Source: an uncultured Bacteroidales bacterium (GTDB taxonomy: Bacteria; Bacteroidota; Bacteroidia; Bacteroidales; P3). From it: a DNA stretch of 64,000 bases. Shown piece by piece: positions 50,685 to 58,296 of the stretch (position 1 is the stretch's first letter; every line of letters starts with the position of its first letter). Location of the stretch: NCBI GenBank assembly GCA_900318275.1, contig ONJY01000008.1, forward strand, positions 54,510-118,509, given 5' to 3'. The position numbers were made by a program, and so were the translations under genes. The notes under the pieces were generated by a model. It made no database searches and was not told where the DNA came from. It was given only the letters and a program-made list of their open reading frames with translations.

Positions 50685-51302
50685 ATGCAGATAGCAATTT
50701 CGGGCAATATCGGAGCGGGAAAGACGGAGCTGACAAAGCTGCTGTCGAAACATTACGGCTACACCGCCATCTCGGGCACAACGGACGAAAACCCCTACCT
50801 CAACAGCTTTTACGAGGATATGCGACGCTGGTCGTTCAACATGATGGTGTACTCGCTGTATTCCAACATCAAACAACTGGACGAGCTGAACCGTAACAAC
50901 GTGAGTTTCATACGCGACCGGTCGCTCTACGACGACGCCTACATCTTCGCCCCCAACCTGCAGAGCATGGGCCTGATGACGACACGCGACCTGACGACCT
51001 ACACCGAGCTGTTCGAGATGACCTACTCGCTGCTGCCACAGCCCGACTTGCTGATATACCTCAAATGCGATGTGCCGACGCTGATACGACACATCCAGAA
51101 GCGCGGCCGCGAGTTGGAGACAAGCATCAGGCTCGACTACCTGACGAACCTCAACAACCGCTACGAGAACTGGGCGGAGAACTACGAGGGCAAGATGCTC
51201 GTGGTGGACATGGAGGAGTGCGACTTCGTGGAGAGCCGCGAGGACCTAGGTCACATCATCAACCGCATAGACGCCGAATTCAACAGCCTGTTCAAGGGAT
51301 GA
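50685..51302 (+). CDS. Deoxynucleoside kinase (dAK/dGK family)
   Basis: A 205-residue salvage kinase that phosphorylates deoxynucleosides. It has the P-loop AISGNIGAGKTELTKLL at the N-terminus, FIRDRSLYDDAYIFA (the DRS motif) and IRLDYLTNLNNRYENW near the lid. The exact nucleoside preference (dA or dG) cannot be read reliably. It overlaps kdsB by 4 bp (ATGA), an unexpected but tight pairing of nucleotide salvage with LPS sugar activation. Confidence 0.9.
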   Translation: MQIAISGNIGAGKTELTKLLSKHYGYTAISGTTDENPYLNSFYEDMRRWSFNMMVYSLYSNIKQLDELNRNNVSFIRDRSLYDDAYIFAPNLQSMGLMTTRDLTTYTELFEMTYSLLPQPDLLIYLKCDVPTLIRHIQKRGRELETSIRLDYLTNLNNRYENWAENYEGKMLVVDMEECDFVESREDLGHIINRIDAEFNSLFKG

Positions 51303-52066
51303 AAACGCTGATAGTCATACCTGCACGCTATGCGTCGACACGCTTCCCGGGCAAGCCCCTGGCCACGCTCGGCGGCGAGAGCATCATCGGGCGCGTGTGG
51401 CACACGGCGGCACAGATGGCTGGCGTGGGACGCGTGGTGGTGGCTACCGACGACGAGCGAATACTGACACATGTGCGCGGCATCGGCGGCGACGAGGCGG
51501 CCATGATGACGTCGACGGCACACCGCAGCGGCACCGACCGTTGCGGCGAGGTGTACAGACGCCTCAAGGAATGCGGCGAAGGGTACGACGTGGTGGTGAA
51601 CATACAGGGCGACGAGCCCTTCGTGGAGCAACGCCAGATAGAGACCCTCACGGCATGCTTCGCCGACAGCGGATGCGACATAGCGACGTTGCGCACGCCG
51701 ATACACAGCACCGGGGAACTGCTGTCGCCCAACAACGTCAAGGTGGTGTGCGGCGACAACGGCCAGGCGCTCTATTTCAGCCGCCAGCCTATCCCATACC
51801 GCCGCGATGTGGCGCAGGACGCATGGCTCGACGGGGTGGCATACTACAAGCATGTGGGCATCTACGCCTTCCGCGGCGAGGTGCTCGATAAGCTGTGCAC
51901 GCTGCCGCCGGCACCCCTCGAGGAATGCGAAAAACTGGAGCAACTGCGCTGGCTCAGCGCGGGTTACCGCATCACGGTGCGCGACACCGAACATGCCAAC
52001 ATAGGCATCGACACACCCGAAGACCTGGCCGAGGCCGAAGCCTGGCTGGCACAACACCAAAGATAG
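51299..52066 (+). CDS. kdsB: 3-deoxy-manno-octulosonate cytidylyltransferase
   Basis: KdsB activates KDO as CMP-KDO for lipid A inner-core synthesis. The 255-residue protein starts with LIVIPARYASTRFPGKPLA and has VATDDERI, HRSGTDRCGEV, VNIQGDEPFVEQRQIE, LYFSRQPIPYRRDV, YKHVGIYAFRGEVL and a closing NIGIDTPEDL. The start at 51299 is fixed by the ATGA overlap with the preceding kinase gene. The genome therefore makes a KDO-containing lipopolysaccharide or lipooligosaccharide. Confidence 0.97.
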   Translation: MKTLIVIPARYASTRFPGKPLATLGGESIIGRVWHTAAQMAGVGRVVVATDDERILTHVRGIGGDEAAMMTSTAHRSGTDRCGEVYRRLKECGEGYDVVVNIQGDEPFVEQRQIETLTACFADSGCDIATLRTPIHSTGELLSPNNVKVVCGDNGQALYFSRQPIPYRRDVAQDAWLDGVAYYKHVGIYAFRGEVLDKLCTLPPAPLEECEKLEQLRWLSAGYRITVRDTEHANIGIDTPEDLAEAEAWLAQHQR

Positions 52067-52087
52067 AAAAAAACAAAGTATATATAT

Positions 52088-54205
52088 ATGAACATTACTG
52101 ACCTGATTGTCGAATTGCTTGAAAATGGGCAGAAAGTAGAGATGCCCGGAATCGGAACATTGGACACCGTAGTGCGCAGCGCACACCACGACCCGAACAC
52201 GCGTACCTACTACCCCGCCAGCCGCGTCATTGACTACAGCGCAGAGACCACCGGCGACAACGGGATCGTCAAGACCATCGCCGAACGCGAATGCGTGAGC
52301 GAAGACGTGGCTAAGCAGATGTGGCTCAACTACATCGACGCCCTCACCGACAAGGTGAAGCGCAGCGGCCACCACAACTTCGGCAAGCTGGGTTCGCTGA
52401 CCTGCGACGACAAGCGCACCTTCGGCTTCAAGATGGCTGAAGGCTTTGTGCTCGATGCCGGCAACAAAGGCGAGATGCCCATCGAGGAGGTCAAGATATA
52501 CAACCACGACAACGAGGAAGACCCCTTCGCCCGCTTCGACGAAGCCGAGGCTGCTCCGACTACCGCCGAACCCGCAGCCGAACCTGCGGCCGAAGAGATG
52601 GCGGCACCCGAGCCCGCAGCCGAGACTCAACCCGAAGCCCAGGAGGAGCATTGGGACGAGAGCCTCCGTCAGCTCGAAGACCTCGAGAAAGAGAAGCCCG
52701 TCGTCGACCCCAAGGCCGAAGCACGTGCCGAGAAGGAGCGCCTGAAAGCCGAGAAGAAGGCCGAGGAAGAGCGCCTCAAGCGGGAGAAGAAAGCCGCCGA
52801 AGAGCAACGCTACGAAGAAGAGCTGCTGGCCAAGCAGCGCAAGGATGCCGAAAAGCGCGAGGCCGAGGAGAAGCGCAAAGCCGCCGAAGAGCTGCGCAAA
52901 GCCGAGAAACGCGCCGAAGAGGAGCGCATCAAGGCCGAGAAGAAAGCCGAAGCCGGCAGGCTGAAAGCTGAGAAGGAGGCCGAAAAGGAGCGCATCAAAG
53001 CCGAGAAGAAAGCCGCCGCATTGGCAGCAATGGCCGCCCACGAGAGCGCCAAAGCCGAAGCCGCAGCACGCAGCGAGGCCGAGAAAGAGGCCGCCAGGCA
53101 GGCCGCCATACAGGCCGCCCGCGAGGCCAAGGAGCGCAAAGAAGCCGAGAAGGAGGCCGCCCGCATGGAGAAACAACGCCGCAAGGAGGAAGCCGCCAAC
53201 GCCAAGGCCGAAGCCAAAGAGCGCAAACGCGCCGAGAAGGAAGCCGCCAAGCAGGCCAAGAAGAACAAAGAGCTGGCCGACAAGCTGACGGCACAGCCCG
53301 CCAACGAGGGCGAGGACAACGGCGAGAAGAAGCGCCGCAGCCTGTGGCCGATAGTGCTCATCCTGCTCTGCCTGCTGCTCTTGATAGGTGGTGGCTACTA
53401 CCTGCTGAGCGGCAAGAAGAACGCAGCCCCCACGACGACAGCCAAGAACACGACGCACATCAACGTCGGCGCGGTCAACGCCTTCACCTACAACCCCGAC
53501 ATGATCAACTACTCGGGCCGCGAGATAGAGCAGCAGAGCGACCTGGTGTGCCGCTTCATGAGCGACTACATCGGCCAGTATCTTGCCGACCGCAACTTCA
53601 GCGGCGCACGCGCACCGATGATGGACCGCATACGCCAGTATGCCAACGAGCGCCTCGGACAGATGCTCGGCGACCGCTTCGCCGTACAGCGCCTGATACC
53701 GTACAACGACTATATCTACAACTACAACGAGCCCTTCATGAAGGGTAGCTACGCCCGCAGCTGTCGCGGCAAGGTGCAGAGCGAACTGATGAACTACCGC
53801 TCGCTCGACGACATGCTCTACCGCCTGGCCGACGAGTTGGGCCTTCAGCCCGACGGCAACGGCCGCAAGACCGCAGCCGAGGTGCAGCAGGTTAAGGCCG
53901 ACGAGAAGAAGGCCATAGAGCGCCGCCGTCAGCAGGCTCAGAACGGCGAGGCCCCGACATACGTGTACGTGGAGAAGGGCAGCAAGTTGGGTTACGACCT
54001 GATAGCAGGCTTCTACCTGAACAAGACCACCGCCGCCAAGATGACCGCACGCCTGCACGAGATGGGCTGCGACGCCTACATCATAGAGTTCAGCGACATG
54101 TACTACGTCAGCATGGGCAGCGCCAACAGCCAGACGGCCGCCGAAGCACTCTACAAGCACGTGAAGAGCTGGTACGACGGCGATGTGGTGATAAAGAAGT
54201 GGTAA
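52088..54205 (+). CDS. HU-domain, coiled-coil, transmembrane, SPOR-domain protein
   Basis: A 705-residue protein with four parts. Residues 1-130 form an HU-CCDC81-type DNA-binding-like fold (MPGIGTLDTVVRSAHH, NFGKLGSLTCDDKRTFGF). A Pro/Ala/Glu linker follows, then a long Lys/Ala/Glu coiled coil (about 210-400). A single membrane helix at about 420-438 (PIVLILLCLLLLIGGGYYLL) leads to a periplasmic region ending in a SPOR domain (about 625-700: YVYVEKGSKLGYDLIAGFYL, DMYYVSMGSAN). The arrangement would link a cytoplasmic HU fold to septal peptidoglycan. It follows kdsB by 21 bp. Confidence 0.88.
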   Translation: MNITDLIVELLENGQKVEMPGIGTLDTVVRSAHHDPNTRTYYPASRVIDYSAETTGDNGIVKTIAERECVSEDVAKQMWLNYIDALTDKVKRSGHHNFGKLGSLTCDDKRTFGFKMAEGFVLDAGNKGEMPIEEVKIYNHDNEEDPFARFDEAEAAPTTAEPAAEPAAEEMAAPEPAAETQPEAQEEHWDESLRQLEDLEKEKPVVDPKAEARAEKERLKAEKKAEEERLKREKKAAEEQRYEEELLAKQRKDAEKREAEEKRKAAEELRKAEKRAEEERIKAEKKAEAGRLKAEKEAEKERIKAEKKAAALAAMAAHESAKAEAAARSEAEKEAARQAAIQAAREAKERKEAEKEAARMEKQRRKEEAANAKAEAKERKRAEKEAAKQAKKNKELADKLTAQPANEGEDNGEKKRRSLWPIVLILLCLLLLIGGGYYLLSGKKNAAPTTTAKNTTHINVGAVNAFTYNPDMINYSGREIEQQSDLVCRFMSDYIGQYLADRNFSGARAPMMDRIRQYANERLGQMLGDRFAVQRLIPYNDYIYNYNEPFMKGSYARSCRGKVQSELMNYRSLDDMLYRLADELGLQPDGNGRKTAAEVQQVKADEKKAIERRRQQAQNGEAPTYVYVEKGSKLGYDLIAGFYLNKTTAAKMTARLHEMGCDAYIIEFSDMYYVSMGSANSQTAAEALYKHVKSWYDGDVVIKKW

Positions 54206-54232
54206 GTGGGAAGTGATAAGTGAATAGTTGAT
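54198..54232. repeat. Heptad patch joining the HU/SPOR gene end to trmB
   Basis: Five 7-bp units (agtggta, agtggga, agtgata, agtgaat, agttgat) span from the stop codon of the HU/SPOR gene to the ATG of trmB. Confidence 0.8.
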
Positions 54233-54902
54233 GGGACACCACAAGCTACAGCGTTTCGCCGAGAACCTGACCTTCCCCAACCTGTTCCAGGTGGGCTTCG
54301 AGCAATTGGAACAGGAAGGCTTTGCCCTCAGGGGCAAATGGGCGGAGCATTTCGGCAACGGCAACCCCATCACGCTGGAGCTGGGATGCGGCAAGGGCGA
54401 CTACACGCTGGCGCTGGCACGCATACACCCCGAGCGCAACTACATCGGCGTCGACATCAAGGGGGCACGCCTGTGGCGCGGAGCCAAGACCGCCGTTGAG
54501 GAGCCACTGAAGAATGTAGCTTTCATTCGCACAAGGATAGAGCTTATAGACCGCTTTTTTGCCGAGGGCGAAGTAAGCGAGATTTGGATCACATTCTGCG
54601 ACCCGCAGCTGAAAAAGCCAAACAAGCGTCTCACAGCACCGCGCTTCCTCGACACCTACGCCCGCTTCCTTGCGCCGCAGAGCGTGATGCACCTCAAGAC
54701 CGACAGCCAGGAGCTTTACGACTACACCCTCAACGAGGTGCTTCCGACACGGAAGGTAGAGATTGTCGACAGCACAAATGACCTATACAACAGTGACTAT
54801 GAAGGCGAGGCCAAGCTGACGCAGACATTCTATGAAAAAATGTTCCTCGCCGAAGGCAAGCCGATAACTTATATTAAATGGAAAAACATCGTTGTTTCGT
54901 AA
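54231..54902 (+). CDS. trmB: tRNA (guanine-N7-)-methyltransferase
   Basis: TrmB forms m7G46 in the variable loop of many tRNAs. The 223-residue Rossmann protein has TLELGCGKGDYTLALARIHP, YIGVDIKGARLWRGAKTA, ITFCDPQLKKPNKRL (in place of the usual FPDPWPKKRH) and LKTDSQELYDYTL. The ATG at 54231 is preferred over a TTG one codon earlier. The gene begins inside a heptad patch. Confidence 0.94.
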   Translation: MGHHKLQRFAENLTFPNLFQVGFEQLEQEGFALRGKWAEHFGNGNPITLELGCGKGDYTLALARIHPERNYIGVDIKGARLWRGAKTAVEEPLKNVAFIRTRIELIDRFFAEGEVSEIWITFCDPQLKKPNKRLTAPRFLDTYARFLAPQSVMHLKTDSQELYDYTLNEVLPTRKVEIVDSTNDLYNSDYEGEAKLTQTFYEKMFLAEGKPITYIKWKNIVVS

Positions 54903-54944
54903 TAACGACAAACATAAACAATAACAAATAAAACATCAATCATT

Positions 54945-55685
54945 ATGTCAGGACACAACAAATGGTCTAAGATTAAGAGAGCCAAAGGAGCAGCCGATGC
55001 CAAGCGCTCGAAACAGTGGAGCAACATTCTGAAACAGGTCACCATCGCCGTGCGCGAAGGTGGTGCCGACCCCGACAGCAACCCCCGCCTGCGTCTGCTC
55101 ATCCAGAACGCCCGTGGCTGCAACATGCCCAAGGACACCCTGCAGCGCTCTATCAACAAGGCCAACGACAAGGACGCCGCCCAGATGATGGAGCTCACCT
55201 TCGAGTGCCACGTCAATCACGGCATAGCCCTCTTCATCGAGGCCCTCTCGGACAACAACAACCGCACCGTTGCCAACGTGAAGAGCATCATGAACAAGAA
55301 CGGCGGCACGCTGGAGACCAACGGCAGCCTCGCCTTCCTCTTCACCCGCAAGGGCGTCTTCGTGGTGCCCCGCAAGCCCGAGATGGACGTTGAAGAACTC
55401 GAGATGGAGCTCATCGACGGCGGCCTGGAAGAGATGGAGGTCGACGACGAGTACCTGACCCTCTACACCGCCTACGAGGACTTCGGCAACATGGTGAAGA
55501 TGCTGGAGCAGAAAGGCATCGAGTGCGAGAGCGCCGAGCTGCAGCGCATCCCCAACACCCTGCGCCAGGTCGACACCGAGACCATCCGCAAGGTCATGAA
55601 GATCATCGGCATCCTCGAGGAGGACGAAGACGTCACCAACGTCTACCACGACATGGAGATCCCCGACGACTTCGAGGAAGAATAA
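54945..55685 (+). CDS. YebC/PmpR family protein
   Basis: A 246-residue three-domain protein beginning SGHNKWSKIKRAKGAADAKR, the family hallmark, with DSNPRLRLLIQNARGCNMPK, FIEALSDNNNRTVANVK and a C-terminal acidic region. YebC proteins were long called transcription regulators; recent work on the family links them to ribosome function at proline-rich stalls. Which applies here cannot be decided from sequence. It is flanked by heptad patches and is between trmB and rsmI. Confidence 0.95.
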   Translation: MSGHNKWSKIKRAKGAADAKRSKQWSNILKQVTIAVREGGADPDSNPRLRLLIQNARGCNMPKDTLQRSINKANDKDAAQMMELTFECHVNHGIALFIEALSDNNNRTVANVKSIMNKNGGTLETNGSLAFLFTRKGVFVVPRKPEMDVEELEMELIDGGLEEMEVDDEYLTLYTAYEDFGNMVKMLEQKGIECESAELQRIPNTLRQVDTETIRKVMKIIGILEEDEDVTNVYHDMEIPDDFEEE

Positions 55686-55693
55686 AGTTTAGT

Positions 55694-55761
55694 GATTATG
55701 GGTTATAGGTTATAGACGCTTGCGCAACAGACACTATAACCTTTAACCCATAACCTATAAC
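55694..55761. repeat. Facing heptad patches between yebC and rsmI
   Basis: Left patch units gattatg, ggttata, ggttata (55694-55714); right patch units ctataac, ctttaac, ccataac, ctataac (55734-55761). The right patch is the reverse complement of the left in style, so the pair can fold into a hairpin (ggttatag against ctataacc). No T-run follows. Confidence 0.75.
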
Positions 55762-55769
55762 CAGAAATA

Positions 55770-56438
55770 ATGAAATTATTTCTTGTACCGACACCTGTAG
55801 GGAACCTCGGCGACATGACTTATCGTGGAGTCGAGGTTCTCCGCTCTGTCGACCTCATCCTGGCCGAAGACACCCGCACCAGCCGCGTGCTCCTGCAGCA
55901 CTACGGCATCGAGACACCGCTGCAGAGCTACCACATCTTCAACGAGCACCAGACGGTGGCAGGCCTCGTCGAGCGCCTGAAGGCAGGCACAACTATCGCC
56001 GTCGTCACCGACGCCGGCACCCCCGGCATCAGCGACCCGGGATTCCTGCTGGTGCGCGAAGCGGTGAAGGAGGGCATCGAGGTGGAGTGTCTGCCGGGCG
56101 CCACAGCCTTCGTGCCGGCGCTCATCGACAGCGGCCTGCCGTGCGACCGCTTCGTCTTCCTCGGCTTCCTGCCACATAAAAAAGGACGTCAGACGGCCAT
56201 CCACGCTCTCGCCGACGAGCAGCACACGATGATTATCTATGAGAGCCCTTACCGCCTCGTCAAGCTGCTCGAAGAGCTGCAGGAAGTGCTTGGTGCAGAA
56301 CGCCAGGTCAGCGTCAGCCGCGAAATCAGCAAGCTCCACGCCGAGACAGCTCGCGGCACCCTCGCCGACGTCCTCGCCCACTTTAAAGAGAAAGAAGTCA
56401 AAGGCGAAATCGTCGTAATCCTCTCCGGCAACCAATAA
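55770..56438 (+). CDS. rsmI: 16S rRNA (cytidine1402-2'-O)-methyltransferase
   Basis: RsmI methylates the ribose of C1402 in the decoding centre. The 222-residue tetrapyrrole-methylase-fold protein has LVPTPVGNLGDMTYRGVEVL, ILAEDTRTSRVLL, VTDAGTPGISDPGFLLVREA, CLPGATAFVPALIDSGLP and YESPYRLVKLLEEL. It lacks the long C-terminal extension of the enterobacterial protein, normal for Bacteroidota. Its stop codon lies inside a heptad patch. Confidence 0.96.
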   Translation: MKLFLVPTPVGNLGDMTYRGVEVLRSVDLILAEDTRTSRVLLQHYGIETPLQSYHIFNEHQTVAGLVERLKAGTTIAVVTDAGTPGISDPGFLLVREAVKEGIEVECLPGATAFVPALIDSGLPCDRFVFLGFLPHKKGRQTAIHALADEQHTMIIYESPYRLVKLLEELQEVLGAERQVSVSREISKLHAETARGTLADVLAHFKEKEVKGEIVVILSGNQ

Positions 56439-56463
56439 CCCAAAACTCATAACTCATAACTCA
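56436..56463. repeat. Heptad patch at the rsmI 3' end
   Basis: Four 7-bp units (taaccca, aaactca, taactca, taactca) begin in the rsmI stop codon and run toward the MgtC gene. The unit resembles actcata of the rnfC-rnfD gap. Confidence 0.78.
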
Positions 56464-56474
56464 AAACCGCCTCC

Positions 56475-56930
56475 ATGCCAATAAAGATCTTCGTCTTCCG
56501 TCTCGCCTGTGCACTCCTCGCCGGCATCATCATAGGCCTCCAGCGCGAGCTGAAACAGCGCCGCGCAGGCCTCACCACCAACTCGCTGGTGTCCGTCGGC
56601 GCCTGCCTCTTCATACTCCTCAGCGAGAGCGTCATCATGCACGCCATCGCCAGCGGCGGCCCCGTCAACAACGACAACCTGCGCGTGCTCAGCCAGGTGG
56701 TCACGGGCATCGGCTTCCTCGGCGCCGGCGTCATCATGAAAGACGGCCTCACCATCCACGGCCTCTCCTCGGCAGCCACCATCTGGTGCTCCGCAGCCGT
56801 GGGATGCATCTGCGGCTACGGCCTCTGGCGCGAATCACTCATAGCCGTAGGCGTCATCATCCTCATCAACTGGGGCCTGAAAAGCCTCGAGCCCTTCATA
56901 AAGAAACTATTCGGCAAAGGCGACGAATAA
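56475..56930 (+). CDS. MgtC/SapB family membrane protein
   Basis: A 151-residue protein with about four to five membrane helices and the MgtC-core pattern AGIIIGLQRELKQRRAGLTT, VVTGIGFLGAGVIMKDG and HGLSSAATIWCSAAVGC. It lacks the soluble C-terminal ACT-like domain of Salmonella MgtC. Short MgtC proteins are linked to Mg2+ homeostasis and acid stress in other bacteria; the role here is inferred from family. It is last in the plus-strand run and converges with the HEXXH membrane protein, 11 bp apart. Confidence 0.88.
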   Translation: MPIKIFVFRLACALLAGIIIGLQRELKQRRAGLTTNSLVSVGACLFILLSESVIMHAIASGGPVNNDNLRVLSQVVTGIGFLGAGVIMKDGLTIHGLSSAATIWCSAAVGCICGYGLWRESLIAVGVIILINWGLKSLEPFIKKLFGKGDE

Positions 56931-56941
56931 AAGCCGCCGCT

Positions 56942-57316
56942 TCATCTGTCGCCGGCAATGCACCTCACCCAGCCGAAGGCCATAGCCTTCCACGTGAGCC
57001 CCTCACGCTGCTCCAACAGGTAGGCCGACCGCTCGAACGGTATCTCGCGGTAGGCTCGGTTGGCATCCCTGTACCGCAGCAACCCCACAAGCCAGAACAG
57101 CAGATACAGCACATAGAACGGCACCACCAGCAGCAACGCCTGCTGCCACAGGTGCACCGTCTCGTGCCTCACCTCACGCGGCGTCAGACGCCCGTCCCGG
57201 TAGAAGACCACAGGGAACAGCGTGATGGCATGAAACCCCTTCGCGGGGAACCATCTGGTATGTATCGTGATGGGCTTCACCTCTTCGAGTCGCCGGCGAT
57301 AAGCAGTATTATCCAT
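56942..57316 (-). CDS. Small membrane protein with a HEXXH motif
   Basis: A 124-residue protein with RHETVHLWQQALLLVVPFYV: an HEXXH zinc-metallopeptidase-like motif at about residues 55-59 immediately followed by a membrane segment. Similar Bacteroidales proteins (RHExxHxxQQ followed by a helix) exist but are uncharacterised, and a third zinc ligand is not obvious. Peptidase activity is therefore only possible. The start MDNTAYRR lies within the 3' part of the next upstream gene (40-bp overlap). Confidence 0.68.
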   Translation of the reverse strand: MDNTAYRRRLEEVKPITIHTRWFPAKGFHAITLFPVVFYRDGRLTPREVRHETVHLWQQALLLVVPFYVLYLLFWLVGLLRYRDANRAYREIPFERSAYLLEQREGLTWKAMAFGWVRCIAGDR

Positions 57317-57507
57317 GTCAGCAACGGCGAGACGAGCAGCGACAGGAGTATCCACCCCAGCGGGTCGCGGTGCCGCCGCTTCGCCATCCGGCGGGTGATG
57401 CCTATATAAATCCAATAGACGAAGAACAATCCCGCCGCAACAAGCAATATCCCCAAGGGCACCTGCCACACCAGCGGGTCGACCACTATCTTTGCCATCT
57501 GCATCAT
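57277..57507 (-). CDS. Two-helix small membrane protein
   Basis: A 76-residue protein with two hydrophobic segments (about 15-33 and 52-68) separated by a basic loop (RRMAKRRHRD); PLDc_N-like in size and pattern. MAKIVVD at 57498 is an equally plausible start. It overlaps the HEXXH protein gene by 40 bp and is 6 bp after the FxLYD-like gene, suggesting a three-gene transcript of membrane proteins with unknown function. Confidence 0.62.
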   Translation of the reverse strand: MMQMAKIVVDPLVWQVPLGILLVAAGLFFVYWIYIGITRRMAKRRHRDPLGWILLSLLVSPLLTWIILLIAGDSKR

Positions 57508-57513
57508 CGTCCC

Positions 57514-58212
57514 TTATCTTGTCCTGTACGACTTCAGCTCGAACTTCACCTTATACTTGCGGCCGGGATTTGACGACCTAACATCGCTCTTATAGTAAGC
57601 ATAACTCTCGTCGTATCCATATCCCTTCAACTGGAAGCTCTTCACCAACCCCGGCTCTATGGTCACCGCCTTGGTGAAATCCTGGTAATCCAGCATATTG
57701 CCGCTCATGTCGTAGTATATCATGCGGCCCGTGACTTGGGTGACGGTCTTGTCGGTGTTGTTCTTCAAGGCCACCGTAGCATCCATCTTTACCCAGTCGT
57801 GACTGTATTTCGCCAGCGTGAGGGCGTTGGGGCTGTTCGCAGCGATCGTGCTCTCTGTTTTGGCTGGCGCCGATGATGTTTCGCGAGGCGTTGTGGCCAC
57901 CATCTCGCGAGGGTCTGAGGTCACTCTCTCGCGGGGCTCGCCGCCCGACTTCAGCCGATTCACCTCCTCGCGCAGCTGGCGCATCTCGTTCTGCATCGCA
58001 TGCCATTCACCCTCCGACACCATGATCGTGTCACCAGGCTCATCCGGCAGCGGCTCTTCCAAGTCTACCGCATGCTCCTCATCCGAGTCATGCGAGTCCC
58101 AGCGTATCAGGCCCGTCTCCAACAGCAGCGCCACCACAAGGCCCACAATAACAACCCAGAGGATAACCCTCAACAAACCACCGCTCTTCCGTTCATTCAT
58201 TTCGTCTTGCAT
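57514..58212 (-). CDS. Membrane-anchored FxLYD-like protein
   Basis: A 232-residue protein with one N-terminal membrane helix (about 13-33), an acidic segment, a short coiled coil (WHAMQNEMRQLREEVNRL), a Thr/Ser/Pro/Arg-rich linker, and a C-terminal beta domain (WVKMDATVALKNNTDKTVTQ, LVKSFQLKGYGYDESYAYY) resembling FxLYD-type beta-sandwiches. The start at 58212 follows the promoter; longer frames cross the -7 box. The role is unknown. Confidence 0.7.
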   Translation of the reverse strand: MQDEMNERKSGGLLRVILWVVIVGLVVALLLETGLIRWDSHDSDEEHAVDLEEPLPDEPGDTIMVSEGEWHAMQNEMRQLREEVNRLKSGGEPRERVTSDPREMVATTPRETSSAPAKTESTIAANSPNALTLAKYSHDWVKMDATVALKNNTDKTVTQVTGRMIYYDMSGNMLDYQDFTKAVTIEPGLVKSFQLKGYGYDESYAYYKSDVRSSNPGRKYKVKFELKSYRTR

Positions 58213-58241
58213 ATCTATAGCTGTTTTGTATCTTTCGACTG

Positions 58242-58273
58242 CAAAGATACGACTTTTCCGCGAAACGGCCAAA
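58242..58273 (-). promoter_or_regulatory. Promoter of the FxLYD-like gene
   Basis: On the minus strand TTTG (58270-58273), a 20-bp spacer and TATCTTTG (58242-58249). Confidence 0.78.
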
Positions 58274-58296
58274 AGTTTTTTTGATTGTTCTAGTAC

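Noticed and set aside
51251-54394. An open frame of about 1047 codons antisense to kdsB, the HU/SPOR gene and trmB
   Set aside because: It is a codon-bias shadow of the GC-rich, Lys/Ala/Glu-rich sense gene; it has no domain, crosses three well-supported genes and gives a low-complexity Leu/Ala/Gly protein.
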